64,000 nt of DNA from Thermococcus sp. EP1 (GTDB lineage Archaea > Methanobacteriota_B > Thermococci > Thermococcales > Thermococcaceae), in the NCBI RefSeq assembly GCF_001317345.1, contig NZ_JXCG01000001.1, forward strand, positions 186,001 to 250,000, given 5' to 3'. The notes beneath the pieces are model-generated. The model ran no database searches, was not told where the DNA came from, and saw only the letters and a list, made by a program, of their open reading frames with translations. Position 1 is the first letter of the stretch, and each line of letters starts with the position of its first letter. Positions 39,701-47,010 of the stretch are shown here, one piece after another. The position numbers and the translations under genes are program-made.

Positions 39701-39982
39701 AATCAATTCTTGTATAGCTTTACTCGCGTTATCTATTGGTGTGTGCTCATTGGTCACAAAATCAACCGTTAATGAGAGTGCACGCTTCGTTGATAACTCT
39801 AAAGCATTTTTAAAGTCTTCCTCTAAGTAAGAAGTCACTCTAAACGTTCTCTCTACTTGTACTCTCTCACTTTGAGATTGTACAATCCAGGAGGTGACGT
39901 CCTCATACGTTGCCAGAAGTAAGAGCATAGGAATAAGAAGAACCAAAACTAGTGAATTAAATATAAATCCTCTCCTTTTCAT
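36701..39982 (-). CDS. large pilin-like surface protein with two DUF2341-lectin modules
   Basis: 1,093 residues. The N-terminus MKRRGFIFNSLVLVLLIP is a short basic, glycine-ended leader plus hydrophobic helix as in archaeal pilin-like proteins, but it lacks the acidic residue after the cleavage site. A conserved-looking soluble part (about 30-200, DFKNALELSTKRALSL) is followed by two repeats of a DUF2341-like domain and a LamG/concanavalin-like domain: RVYDVGCNPIPFWIEKWG with LYDDFEGTSIDTTKWDILG (about 340-520), and KVYDNQENEVPFWIEYWN with FFDDFEDSDWQDTWDLVRG (about 520-800). These suggest carbohydrate binding. Start overlaps the upstream stop by one base (TAATG). Probably displayed on the cell surface (inference). 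Confidence 0.7.
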   Translation of the reverse strand: MKRRGFIFNSLVLVLLIPMLLLLATYEDVTSWIVQSQSERVQVERTFRVTSYLEEDFKNALELSTKRALSLTVDFVTNEHTPIDNASKAIQELILRGTYPQLSGYSRVNLFMRNNTLRDWIINLRDELSRQGYVLSPSVDEILNNIQITVAPLDSFHVVVNASISNILIQDISGKVVYNSSLPQDGSIYAVISIEGMEDPLFSYLTYGRYSRIVSSCKFMYPNLAKPIKVIEGFGSSDIEKFSGQVSVSLENLTSNKIYVGDYYTEKDALGYIVKNEPGVSVNKPIIFNTTINNIEVSPLDIFEDEDIAVMVFGNISGAWCPDASAYEYRVEMNISSLDFQPNALTLLEIPASVLSGAYHNGTLASIRVYDVGCNPIPFWIEKWGNDEILIWIKTGTTNQYFIYYTTDPAYAIDGYNKETLFDLYDDFEGTSIDTTKWDILGSATVDGNGTLIVSAGEKASVLESKVSFNYPIFVRYKMKSTSGTSDFDAGIAVVFGVSGGERLLVNVTYAGAQIPDYTNIQIPLKLEGTDFPDYINAQDNTAEIKVYDNQENEVPFWIEYWNTTERKALVWVKSSFIYDRQQGNTYYYHATFYIEYNTGTLTRGNGTAVFEFFDDFEDSDWQDTWDLVRGGRNNIDQTNGNLIIKNGNNLLALRNNANINLYGDYAIRFRMRPYSYYGDWDAGIGIRDPQNYNDILLFTDDAWGEFPSYGNYLAIHKEWWDNGWPDEISQERGDNKFHTYEVQVFPADNNVYFYDFTNGRSNGDNRTVTDPLYRIYLVLDNEKNDNWVYYDWIFLRKYLDEDNLNYNVQKISSAQSTPMQYIDDNPGNVDHNGDLLAILQNWTSSLASSSTSSDLTVYRRYEVIFNYDSGGISTTFSDLDAISRITSASVATSPQLPLKVQIIIDNIVGNDAYFDWVIAGRYPYVSTQPQYSSPESKASVQSGKNARAYNIQPYVDCIQEYKYFGVSGYPSFLERLEGGSTTNRVYYETLAEKMQEAVYGEAKYPIGLVSFILPKDLPPNLDFLVRKQPAVDYIYLDYENYRSDRTDVYKVLGISSNGGVATPIIDENFYLDYQIATAVFGGRGAQDLLVSG

Positions 39983-42234
39983 TAGTTCTCCCTCCAAACC
40001 CGCAAGGTTATCATTATTGGCTCGATAGATCTAGGGATACCTTTCAACGATGCAAAACTTATCTTTGTATCCTTAAGCCCAATTAATATTGGTGTATTCC
40101 ATCCATCTCCTCCCAGTTTCTGAAATAGTCTTATAATAGCATCATCAACAGCGTAGTCTTGAGGATTGAGCTGAGCAACTGTAAGGTTCATGTACCTTCC
40201 ATTTTCAATAGCCTTTATATCTCCAACAAATATACTTCCAAGACTTCCACTACCATATTTATACGTGAGATTGTATGCTTGGACTTCCGGATATCCCTGG
40301 AGTAAATATGGCTTTATGTCCCCATAGGGAGCATAGGCGTCCAACAAATATGTAAATTCCCCTGTAGTAAAATCCTGAGATATAACATAAGCATCTCCTG
40401 TTTCCACTTTGATATAGTTATCTCCAGGCAGAATAGCATTTGTTACAATATCCCCAGTATTATTTTTCATCGTATCAACTATCCCCCATCTGGTGAACGC
40501 CGGATCTGCAAATGGTTTATTTGGAGTACACTCAAGATTTCCGCTACTGTGACAGTACAATACAGTCCAGTTGTTCACGCCTGGGGATATAGAAATCTTC
40601 TGATCCTTGTCTGGATCATTAAGATAGTGCAACCTAACAATATGAAGTTTCGCCCAGATGGGAGTAACATTTAGGGGGAGAGTGTATTTCCAAGTGAGCA
40701 TTGTATAAAATGTTGACTGGTATGCAGTTCTTGCATACGTACTAGCTATAACATCGTCCTTTGTTATCTCCTCTGTTATGTCAATAGAATAGAGAGTTTT
40801 CGCAGTTTCTGGAGTATAAACGGCCCTAATATAGGACGTATCATAATTAAGTTTCAACTTATATGCATAGCTGGTAGAATCCCCATAAGGAGGTTCCTGA
40901 TAATCCATTCCAAAAGTTACTGCAAACCACAGGTATGTTTTTGATAAATTGCCAATATATATACCTCCATTTTGAAGTGCAGTAAAAATAGTCTGATTGT
41001 CCCAGACATAAGTATCATTTCCAATGTATGTTCCAACTCCTACTGAAATCTGTCTATCAAGATAAGTTAAGTAAAGTTTAGGATAGTTAGGCTCACTAAC
41101 TTTTGAAGCATTTATAATCTGAACTTGAACGTATAATGAGCTTAAGTTTCCTCCTATAAAAATAGCATTTTCCACTTGAAATGGATGCTTTGTCTCAATT
41201 TCATCAAAATGGAATGTTTGCGGATAATTGAAAGTGCTTAACTGGGATGTTTGGTAAGTTAGAGTGATAAAAACGTTAGGATGAACTCCCCCTGTGTAAG
41301 GAGAGCCCGCTGGATTATAAACCCATACTTCAAAGGTGTGCCTTCTTAAATCGTTGTGCCTCTTTAGAATCTCCAACATGTTACACGTCAGTGGATCATT
41401 AGAATTTGAATCTTCGAGAACTTCCCATATGCTGTATTCTACAAATGCATCATCTCTAAACTGGCCACACTCAACTGCCTCTCCATCTATAAACAAGCGC
41501 ATATATGAGGAAGGAGAAAACCATCTGGGCTGAGCGAACCACTTTATTTTCGTTATATTAACATCATACGGCAATTCATTCTCCTCTTCATTTGGTATTG
41601 TGTATCTTATTATCGTATAGTCCTGACTACTTGGAGCATACGCAAATGCTGAGCTTCCAAAGTAAGTATAAGTTGTTTCTTTGGCTCGCAGCTTTGTCAA
41701 ATACGCTCTTGCCACATATCCACGAGGAGTTTGATTGAAAATATATCCACTTAATACTAACGTGGCTGGAGAGACTTCTAGAGCTTTTGAATAATTGCCC
41801 TCTACATTTCTCAAATGGGGGCTAGTGTAGTTGTTTATCAAGAGTTCGTAGTTATATCCTTCCAAGGTGGAGTTTAAGAGATAACCTAATATTATCTCGG
41901 CTTTGCGCTTTAAGTTAAACTCCGGATAAATAGGATCAATAGTCCAATACGTAGCAACGATTTCAAGAGGACTCATATCCCGTGAAACAAATGTCGTATC
42001 TAGTATTTCGTCTCTTTCCCACTGGGTTAGTGTTTGTTGAGGAACCAGATCTTTTAATGACACTTCTCTCAAAATAGTTAAAACATCCTCAGCAATGTAT
42101 TTATTTTGTTCCCGCATGTAAGTGGAATATATCCCCACGTTATCGCTCACAACGATAACACTCGTCACAAATACCATTACTAATAACACTGATAAGAGAG
42201 CATCCAATGTAAAGATAAATCCCTTTCTCCTCAT
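39982..42234 (-). CDS. large pilin-like surface protein, unknown function
   Basis: 750 residues. N-terminus MRRKGFIFTLDALLSVLLVM: basic leader, Gly5 as likely cleavage site, Asp six residues later and a hydrophobic helix, the pattern of archaeal pilin-like membrane-anchored proteins. After YIAEDVLTILREVSL the rest is beta-rich, with many Asn-X-Ser/Thr sites, which suits an exported and glycosylated ectodomain. No recognised domain. The start overlaps the upstream stop by four bases (ATGA). Its N-terminus closely resembles that of the next gene upstream, suggesting duplication. Confidence 0.7.
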   Translation of the reverse strand: MRRKGFIFTLDALLSVLLVMVFVTSVIVVSDNVGIYSTYMREQNKYIAEDVLTILREVSLKDLVPQQTLTQWERDEILDTTFVSRDMSPLEIVATYWTIDPIYPEFNLKRKAEIILGYLLNSTLEGYNYELLINNYTSPHLRNVEGNYSKALEVSPATLVLSGYIFNQTPRGYVARAYLTKLRAKETTYTYFGSSAFAYAPSSQDYTIIRYTIPNEEENELPYDVNITKIKWFAQPRWFSPSSYMRLFIDGEAVECGQFRDDAFVEYSIWEVLEDSNSNDPLTCNMLEILKRHNDLRRHTFEVWVYNPAGSPYTGGVHPNVFITLTYQTSQLSTFNYPQTFHFDEIETKHPFQVENAIFIGGNLSSLYVQVQIINASKVSEPNYPKLYLTYLDRQISVGVGTYIGNDTYVWDNQTIFTALQNGGIYIGNLSKTYLWFAVTFGMDYQEPPYGDSTSYAYKLKLNYDTSYIRAVYTPETAKTLYSIDITEEITKDDVIASTYARTAYQSTFYTMLTWKYTLPLNVTPIWAKLHIVRLHYLNDPDKDQKISISPGVNNWTVLYCHSSGNLECTPNKPFADPAFTRWGIVDTMKNNTGDIVTNAILPGDNYIKVETGDAYVISQDFTTGEFTYLLDAYAPYGDIKPYLLQGYPEVQAYNLTYKYGSGSLGSIFVGDIKAIENGRYMNLTVAQLNPQDYAVDDAIIRLFQKLGGDGWNTPILIGLKDTKISFASLKGIPRSIEPIMITLRVWREN

Positions 42235-43673
42235 CTGTCATCCCACACCCAAAGTTTTATCCTTGCTTGTTCAAAAAGAGGGTCTAACAGAAGGTCTAAA
42301 TCTCCTTTATCCCTGAGAATGAGATCTGAAAAGTTGTTCTCATATATCCACAGCTCAACGATCTTCGACGTATACTCTGATGGCAATTCTTCAAATAAAT
42401 CGCCCCAAAGTATCTTTACACTGGTGGTATTTCCAGTGTAAAACTTTGTTATGTTCTGACCATTTTCCCTCCAGAATAACACAGCTTTGAGGGGGGAGGT
42501 TGGAGACGTTTTCTCTATAAAAAGACCTCTAACCTGAACATCATCTACAACAACGAATGTGGCATTTCCAGTGCCCGAAACTTGAAGCTCTAAATAGAAG
42601 TGAGCCGGAATATTTTCAACGAGTCTCCCAGAAACCAACACTTTTTTAGTAGTTCCAACTTTAATGGTTTTATTGTAAATCTCTTTTTTAACTACAAAGT
42701 CTCTTCTTTCGTATTGTATCCACGGTGAACGAACCTTTGAGGCATTTATCACATTTTCATCCGTGTATAGTGACCCATTAATTACAGCAAACATGTACGT
42801 AGGCTCCGTAAGGTTTGAAAAATGAGTAACACGGGAAGTTAAGTTCCAATTTCCATAGTCTACATAGTCCACTGAGATTTTCACGTTTCCTTGTCCCGCT
42901 ACCTTGAAGAAGTAAGGACAGCTTCCACCCCCATAGTTTATTTGAAATCCTTGAGATTGAGTTATAAGCACGTTTATTGTAATTATTGAACCTGCAGGGA
43001 TCAAATAAGGTCCTATTACCTCGCCTCTTATTCCAGTGATTGTTATATCCTCTGAAACTTTGAATTCAAGCACATCATTGTTTTCTAAATCCACATTGTT
43101 ACCACTTTTTAGAGAAGTACATATTTGCTCGTTTCTATATACCGATCCATTGTTTTTTGTTATCTCTATCCATTCAACTTGAAATATCCCACTAGGAGAA
43201 CTTCCATTTATATCTAGGTTCACACCCGGATTAGACTCAAATACTATGTTTGTCTCCCCACGTGGGAATCGTCCACTAGCATTGACGTCTCTTTTTGTTA
43301 TATAAACCTCGATTTCAAAATCGTGACCTCTACTTAGTTTCAAAAGATAGCTGTTTTGTATAAATGCACCATTTATAGAAGTGTTTAAAGCCTCTAATTT
43401 TTCATAATCTAAAGCAAATTGATAATCAGCATCTCTCAATCCCACTACTTTAACATTACTCACGTTCTCCTCCCAGTTCTCAGGAAAACCGGGATTTTTA
43501 GTTAAAACATCAAGCATGTTATTAGCAATGTTTGCTCTATCATACCAGTCCAAAAGGCCCGTTATCTCCGCCTTTATCATGTCATTGGTATTCATAACTA
43601 CCCCCACAACCATGACAACAATGACCAGTGAAAGTAAAGCATCTATTGAAAGTAATTGTCCCTTTCTTCTCAT
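42231..43673 (-). CDS. pilin-like surface protein, unknown function
   Basis: 480 residues. N-terminus MRRKGQLLSIDALLSLVIVV has Gly5-Gln6 as probable prepilin cleavage site. The segment YDRANIANNMLDVLTKNPGFPENWE is a pattern I recall from other archaeal pilin-like proteins. The remainder is beta-rich with many N-glycosylation sites; ends KLWVWDDR. The ATG lies within the stop region of the upstream gene with GGTGAGAGG in front. Probably membrane-anchored with an outside domain. Confidence 0.7.
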   Translation of the reverse strand: MRRKGQLLSIDALLSLVIVVMVVGVVMNTNDMIKAEITGLLDWYDRANIANNMLDVLTKNPGFPENWEENVSNVKVVGLRDADYQFALDYEKLEALNTSINGAFIQNSYLLKLSRGHDFEIEVYITKRDVNASGRFPRGETNIVFESNPGVNLDINGSSPSGIFQVEWIEITKNNGSVYRNEQICTSLKSGNNVDLENNDVLEFKVSEDITITGIRGEVIGPYLIPAGSIITINVLITQSQGFQINYGGGSCPYFFKVAGQGNVKISVDYVDYGNWNLTSRVTHFSNLTEPTYMFAVINGSLYTDENVINASKVRSPWIQYERRDFVVKKEIYNKTIKVGTTKKVLVSGRLVENIPAHFYLELQVSGTGNATFVVVDDVQVRGLFIEKTSPTSPLKAVLFWRENGQNITKFYTGNTTSVKILWGDLFEELPSEYTSKIVELWIYENNFSDLILRDKGDLDLLLDPLFEQARIKLWVWDDR

Positions 43674-44149
43674 CCTCTCACCACATCAATTTCTATGTTT
43701 ACTCTCTTTCCACCATACTTCAAAACCCCAGTATTATTTGTAAAACGATAGTTTTCCACAAGATCTTTTTCAAGAAACTCCGTGAGGTTTGAGACAATGC
43801 TAGCATTAAGGTTCTGGATAGATAAATACGGAGTTGAAATTAGTATTGTTATGTTGACCTCAGTTATGCTCTCCTCTGAGGTGAAGTTTTTAATAGATAA
43901 GTGTGGATTTTCCGTAATCTGTGATAATAATGGATTTAGTGTACTCTTATAGAGCTCATCGTCAGTCATAACCCCTGTATTCAGATAGTCAATTGCCTTT
44001 GAAAGGGAACTCCTCACATAGCTCACTATCATTATATTCGTATTATTATCCGTGTAAGAGGGGACAATCATAATTAACCCGATGAAAAGTATGCCTAGTA
44101 TGAATATCATCTCAATGGCCGTTTGTCCTTTACTCCGTGATATTCGCAT
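43670..44149 (-). CDS. type IV pilin-like protein
   Basis: 159 residues. Leader MRISRSKG, then QTAIEMIFILGILFIGLIMIV: cleavage after Gly with Gln at +1 and Glu at +5, the classic archaeal class III signal recognised by prepilin peptidase. The C-terminal part (about 120 residues) is polar and beta-rich. ATG 44149 chosen for GGTGAG seven bases upstream; it overlaps the previous gene by 20 bases. Likely a subunit or minor pilin of a surface filament. Confidence 0.75.
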   Translation of the reverse strand: MRISRSKGQTAIEMIFILGILFIGLIMIVPSYTDNNTNIMIVSYVRSSLSKAIDYLNTGVMTDDELYKSTLNPLLSQITENPHLSIKNFTSEESITEVNITILISTPYLSIQNLNASIVSNLTEFLEKDLVENYRFTNNTGVLKYGGKRVNIEIDVVRG

Positions 44150-44552
44150 AAAGCATCTCACCTATCCTTACAGTAGTTATCCAAAAACTCTCTCCACTGT
44201 TAACCACTATTGAAGCATTAGTCATAGGAACCGTGGAGTTCTTCACTATCCAGTAACTCTTTCCATCCACTGTCACGTTGACTATTATCTTGTTCGTCGC
44301 TCCATTAAAAGTAATGCGAAAAGTTGCTCCACTTATTTGAGGAGTTTCCTCCTTCAGTCTATATCCTTCCCCTACGGCATAAACTTTGGCCGTATGGTCA
44401 ACTATTTCAGCTGAAAAAACTCTCACCTTTGCCATTACATCAAAACTCTCTGCATTGGCCATCTCATTATTGGCTAGATAAATCAAGTTTAACATCGTAA
44501 GAGTAACAAGTACAAAAGCGAAAAGCAGATCCAAGCTCAACTGTCCTCTCAT
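44130..44552 (-). CDS. type IV pilin-like protein
   Basis: 140 residues. Very short leader MRG, then QLSLDLLFAFVLVTLTMLNLIYLA, with Gln at +1 and Asp at +5. A short helical stretch is followed by a small beta domain (GATFRITFNGATNKIIVNVTVDGKSYW). ATG 44552 lies one base after the upstream stop with GGTGG in front. Same signal type as its two neighbours, so they are probably exported by one machinery. Confidence 0.75.
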   Translation of the reverse strand: MRGQLSLDLLFAFVLVTLTMLNLIYLANNEMANAESFDVMAKVRVFSAEIVDHTAKVYAVGEGYRLKEETPQISGATFRITFNGATNKIIVNVTVDGKSYWIVKNSTVPMTNASIVVNSGESFWITTVRIGEMLYANITE

Positions 44553-44553
44553 A

Positions 44554-45258
44554 CTAACCACCGACGTTAAGGTTTATCCTAAGCTCTTGGGCAGTAGAGT
44601 TGAAAATCCAGCTCTCATTTCTATCCGGATTCCATTCAACAACTATCTTCAACGTGGTAGGACTAACTTCTGGGAAAAGCAGTATTCCGTTATAGGGGGT
44701 TATATTGAGGTTTAAGACAGAGGGGGAATACGTAGTCCCATTATACTCCACACCAATTCCCACCACACTATAAATACTAGCATTGCTAAGGTCTCTCCGG
44801 TAGAGGGAGTCGGCAAGGAAGAAGTTCTTTTTCAATGCATCTGTTTCACTTTGAATGGGTACCATATTCGCCGAGAGTGTATCTGTACCCGTGTCATAAG
44901 AAGTAAAGACAATTGTCTCATTAAACTCGAGTATTGTTACATAGGTCCCATTTTGATAACCCACCACAATGTAGGGCTTGTTATTCATTGCAAAGGCCTT
45001 CTTAAGAAAATACTCGTCATTTAGATACCTAAAAGTGAAGTATTCAGTGGTTTTTGCACCTGGCCCTTGTGCATAAACCTGAGATATCGCATTGGAAACC
45101 GTGTTTGCAAACAACTTCGCCTCTTCACTAACCTGAATTCTCAACATATCTGCAGAATTCTCGCTGGAGAAGGTAATATTTCTAATCGAGAAAGTCAGGA
45201 GTACGAGGAACAATATAAATATGAATAGGAACTCCAGCGATATCTGTCCTTTTTTCAT
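44554..45258 (-). CDS. type IV pilin-like protein
   Basis: 234 residues. Leader MKKG, then QISLEFLFIFILFLVLLTFSI, with Gln at +1 and Glu at +5: a textbook archaeal pilin signal. After the N-terminal helix come VSEEAKLFANTVSNAISQVYAQGPG and a beta-rich C-terminal half ending TAQELRINLNVGG. ATG 45258 follows GGTGAGAGAG. It is first of the pilin genes, 40 bases behind the membrane-protein gene; an internal promoter is possible. Confidence 0.78.
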   Translation of the reverse strand: MKKGQISLEFLFIFILFLVLLTFSIRNITFSSENSADMLRIQVSEEAKLFANTVSNAISQVYAQGPGAKTTEYFTFRYLNDEYFLKKAFAMNNKPYIVVGYQNGTYVTILEFNETIVFTSYDTGTDTLSANMVPIQSETDALKKNFFLADSLYRRDLSNASIYSVVGIGVEYNGTTYSPSVLNLNITPYNGILLFPEVSPTTLKIVVEWNPDRNESWIFNSTAQELRINLNVGG

Positions 45259-45298
45259 CTCTCTCACCATACCAATAAATAACACGTCAACAAATTAT

Positions 45299-45916
45299 TT
45301 AACGCTTTCCATCCGTTTCATCTTTCTTTACCATTGCAAAAACATTGGTGCCAATTTTTTTCGTTAAAACTCCGAAATAATCATGATTAAATATTTTGAA
45401 TTTGTACCTTTCGGGGTCAAGCTCATATTTCTTTAGGAGTTCTTTAAGTTCTTCAATAAAAAGCTGGGTAAGCTGGTAGTAACCGAGATCAAGGGCGTTC
45501 TTTTTGTAGTCCACCAGAAATATCACCATTGGGATGAGGCTCAAAGGAATTAAAACCCATAATTCGCCATAGATAATCGTGGCTGCTATTCCTGCTGCCA
45601 GAAAGATGCCTAAAAGCACTAACCCAAGTTTAAATACGTTTTTAACCTTTTTCATACCTTTTACTTTGTTTTCCCATATTGTGAGGAGAGCAGGATTGTA
45701 GAAATCAAAAGCAGTGTGTCTTTTTCCTTTGGCCACTCTCTGTCTCATCAAATCATCCCAGTCATCTTCATAATGAATTATCTCTCCTCTGTTTTTTGCT
45801 CTTTCAGCATCTATAGAAGATATTATTCTAATCATGTCCTCTGCGCTTTCGTGGGCTATGTGAGAGTATACTTCCTTTTCCTTCAGCTCCAACGCAACAT
45901 CAATCGAGTCTTTCAT
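45299..45916 (-). CDS. two-helix membrane protein between CetZ and the pilins
   Basis: 205 residues. A charged N-terminal half (MKDSIDVALELKEKEVYSHIAHESAEDMIRIISS, then FDFYNPALLTIWENKVKGMKKVK), two adjoining membrane helices (LGLVLLGIFLAAGIAATIIYG and LWVLIPLSLIPMVIFLV), and a cytoplasmic C-terminal domain (TQLFIEELKELLKKYELDPERYKFKI). No family recognised. The ATG overlaps the end of cetZ by 17 bases with GGGTGGGG in front, so the two are translated together. A link between the CetZ cytoskeleton and the membrane or pilins is a reasonable guess. Confidence 0.7.
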   Translation of the reverse strand: MKDSIDVALELKEKEVYSHIAHESAEDMIRIISSIDAERAKNRGEIIHYEDDWDDLMRQRVAKGKRHTAFDFYNPALLTIWENKVKGMKKVKNVFKLGLVLLGIFLAAGIAATIIYGELWVLIPLSLIPMVIFLVDYKKNALDLGYYQLTQLFIEELKELLKKYELDPERYKFKIFNHDYFGVLTKKIGTNVFAMVKKDETDGKR

Positions 45917-47003
45917 TAACCCCACCCGGATAAATGTCATCAAAATCTGGTAGACCCGTCAAAAGTTCTTTTTTCTTTGTTTCGGCCTCTTCTTTCGCTT
46001 TTATGAATGACTGAGCATATTGTTTAGCGATTACCACTATGTCTTCAATGCTTTTACTCTCATAAATCCCTGTTAGGAGGGTGACAACTTCTATCTCCTT
46101 TTCCCTTGGATCTGGATAAAAGCCGCGGAAAATCTGCTTTCCTTTAATCTTTTTGGTTAGGTAACTGAGAGCCTCAAATATATCCCTGGCTTTTAAAAGC
46201 TCAGGCGGCCCATGGATTGCCACTAACCCATAAAGGGCAGACTCTATATTTGCTTCAAGATAAAGCCCCTCGTTCTCAAATGACTTTAAGATAAGCCGGG
46301 AGAGATTCCTAACTTTATTTGCTTCAGCTTTTGCATAACCTACAGTAGCGAAGCTCCCAAAAGCATTAAGCACGAACTTCAGATCGCTGGAATCGAGTGT
46401 TTGCTCTCCGGGAATGTCTATTAGTGCCAGAAGGGATGCTATACGCTCAACTATCGTATGATTTATTTTCTCATAGGCCCGTGTTATGTCCTCGCCACTT
46501 TCCTTAAGTTTATTGTTATCTATGGCTATTATTGAATCAGCTACTTTGGAAAGCTTGTCTATTGTTATTGCAGCGTTTATCGTTGGTCTTATCCCCTCTT
46601 CTTTTAACGGAAGTGCTCCAATTGCGACGACGAGTGAATCTGGGTATTCTTCTTTTAGGGCCTCAGCTAAAACTGGAGCTCCTCCAGCCCCTGTTCCACC
46701 ACCAAATCCAAAAGTGAGGAAAAAGATATCAACGTCGCTGTAACCTACCATGGAGTTTATCTTCTTCATTATCATTGAAAGATCTCTTTTCATTGCCTCT
46801 CTTCCGAGTACTGGGTTCGCATTTACTCCCTTTCCTCCAGTTAGACTCTCGCCTATGAGTATACGCCGTTCCCTAGGAATATGCTTCAAGTAGTCAAGGT
46901 CACTCTTTGAGGTGTTTATTGCCAATGCCTCAAAGTCCACTAAGGCGAACAAGTCCGCTATCTTTGTCCCACACTGACCTACTCCAATGATTAAAGCCCT
47001 CAA
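45900..47003 (-). CDS. cetZ: tubulin-like GTPase CetZ
   Basis: 367 residues. N-terminal RALIIGVGQCGTKIADLFA (tubulin/FtsZ T1 region), a T3 region with GGKGVNANPVLGREAM, the T4 GTP signature FLTFGFGGGTGAGGAP near residue 95 and a helix with IDNNKLKESGEDITRAYEKIN. The pattern fits the CetZ family, distinct from FtsZ1/FtsZ2; CetZ controls cell shape and motility in haloarchaea. A TTG at 47003 is the preferred start: GGGGTGA lies seven bases upstream and longer forms overlap the previous gene. The stop of that gene is inside this binding site. Its place in a pilin-like operon suggests a role in surface assembly or cell shape. Confidence 0.85.
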   Translation of the reverse strand: MRALIIGVGQCGTKIADLFALVDFEALAINTSKSDLDYLKHIPRERRILIGESLTGGKGVNANPVLGREAMKRDLSMIMKKINSMVGYSDVDIFFLTFGFGGGTGAGGAPVLAEALKEEYPDSLVVAIGALPLKEEGIRPTINAAITIDKLSKVADSIIAIDNNKLKESGEDITRAYEKINHTIVERIASLLALIDIPGEQTLDSSDLKFVLNAFGSFATVGYAKAEANKVRNLSRLILKSFENEGLYLEANIESALYGLVAIHGPPELLKARDIFEALSYLTKKIKGKQIFRGFYPDPREKEIEVVTLLTGIYESKSIEDIVVIAKQYAQSFIKAKEEAETKKKELLTGLPDFDDIYPGGVNERLD

Positions 47004-47010
47004 AGTAATT

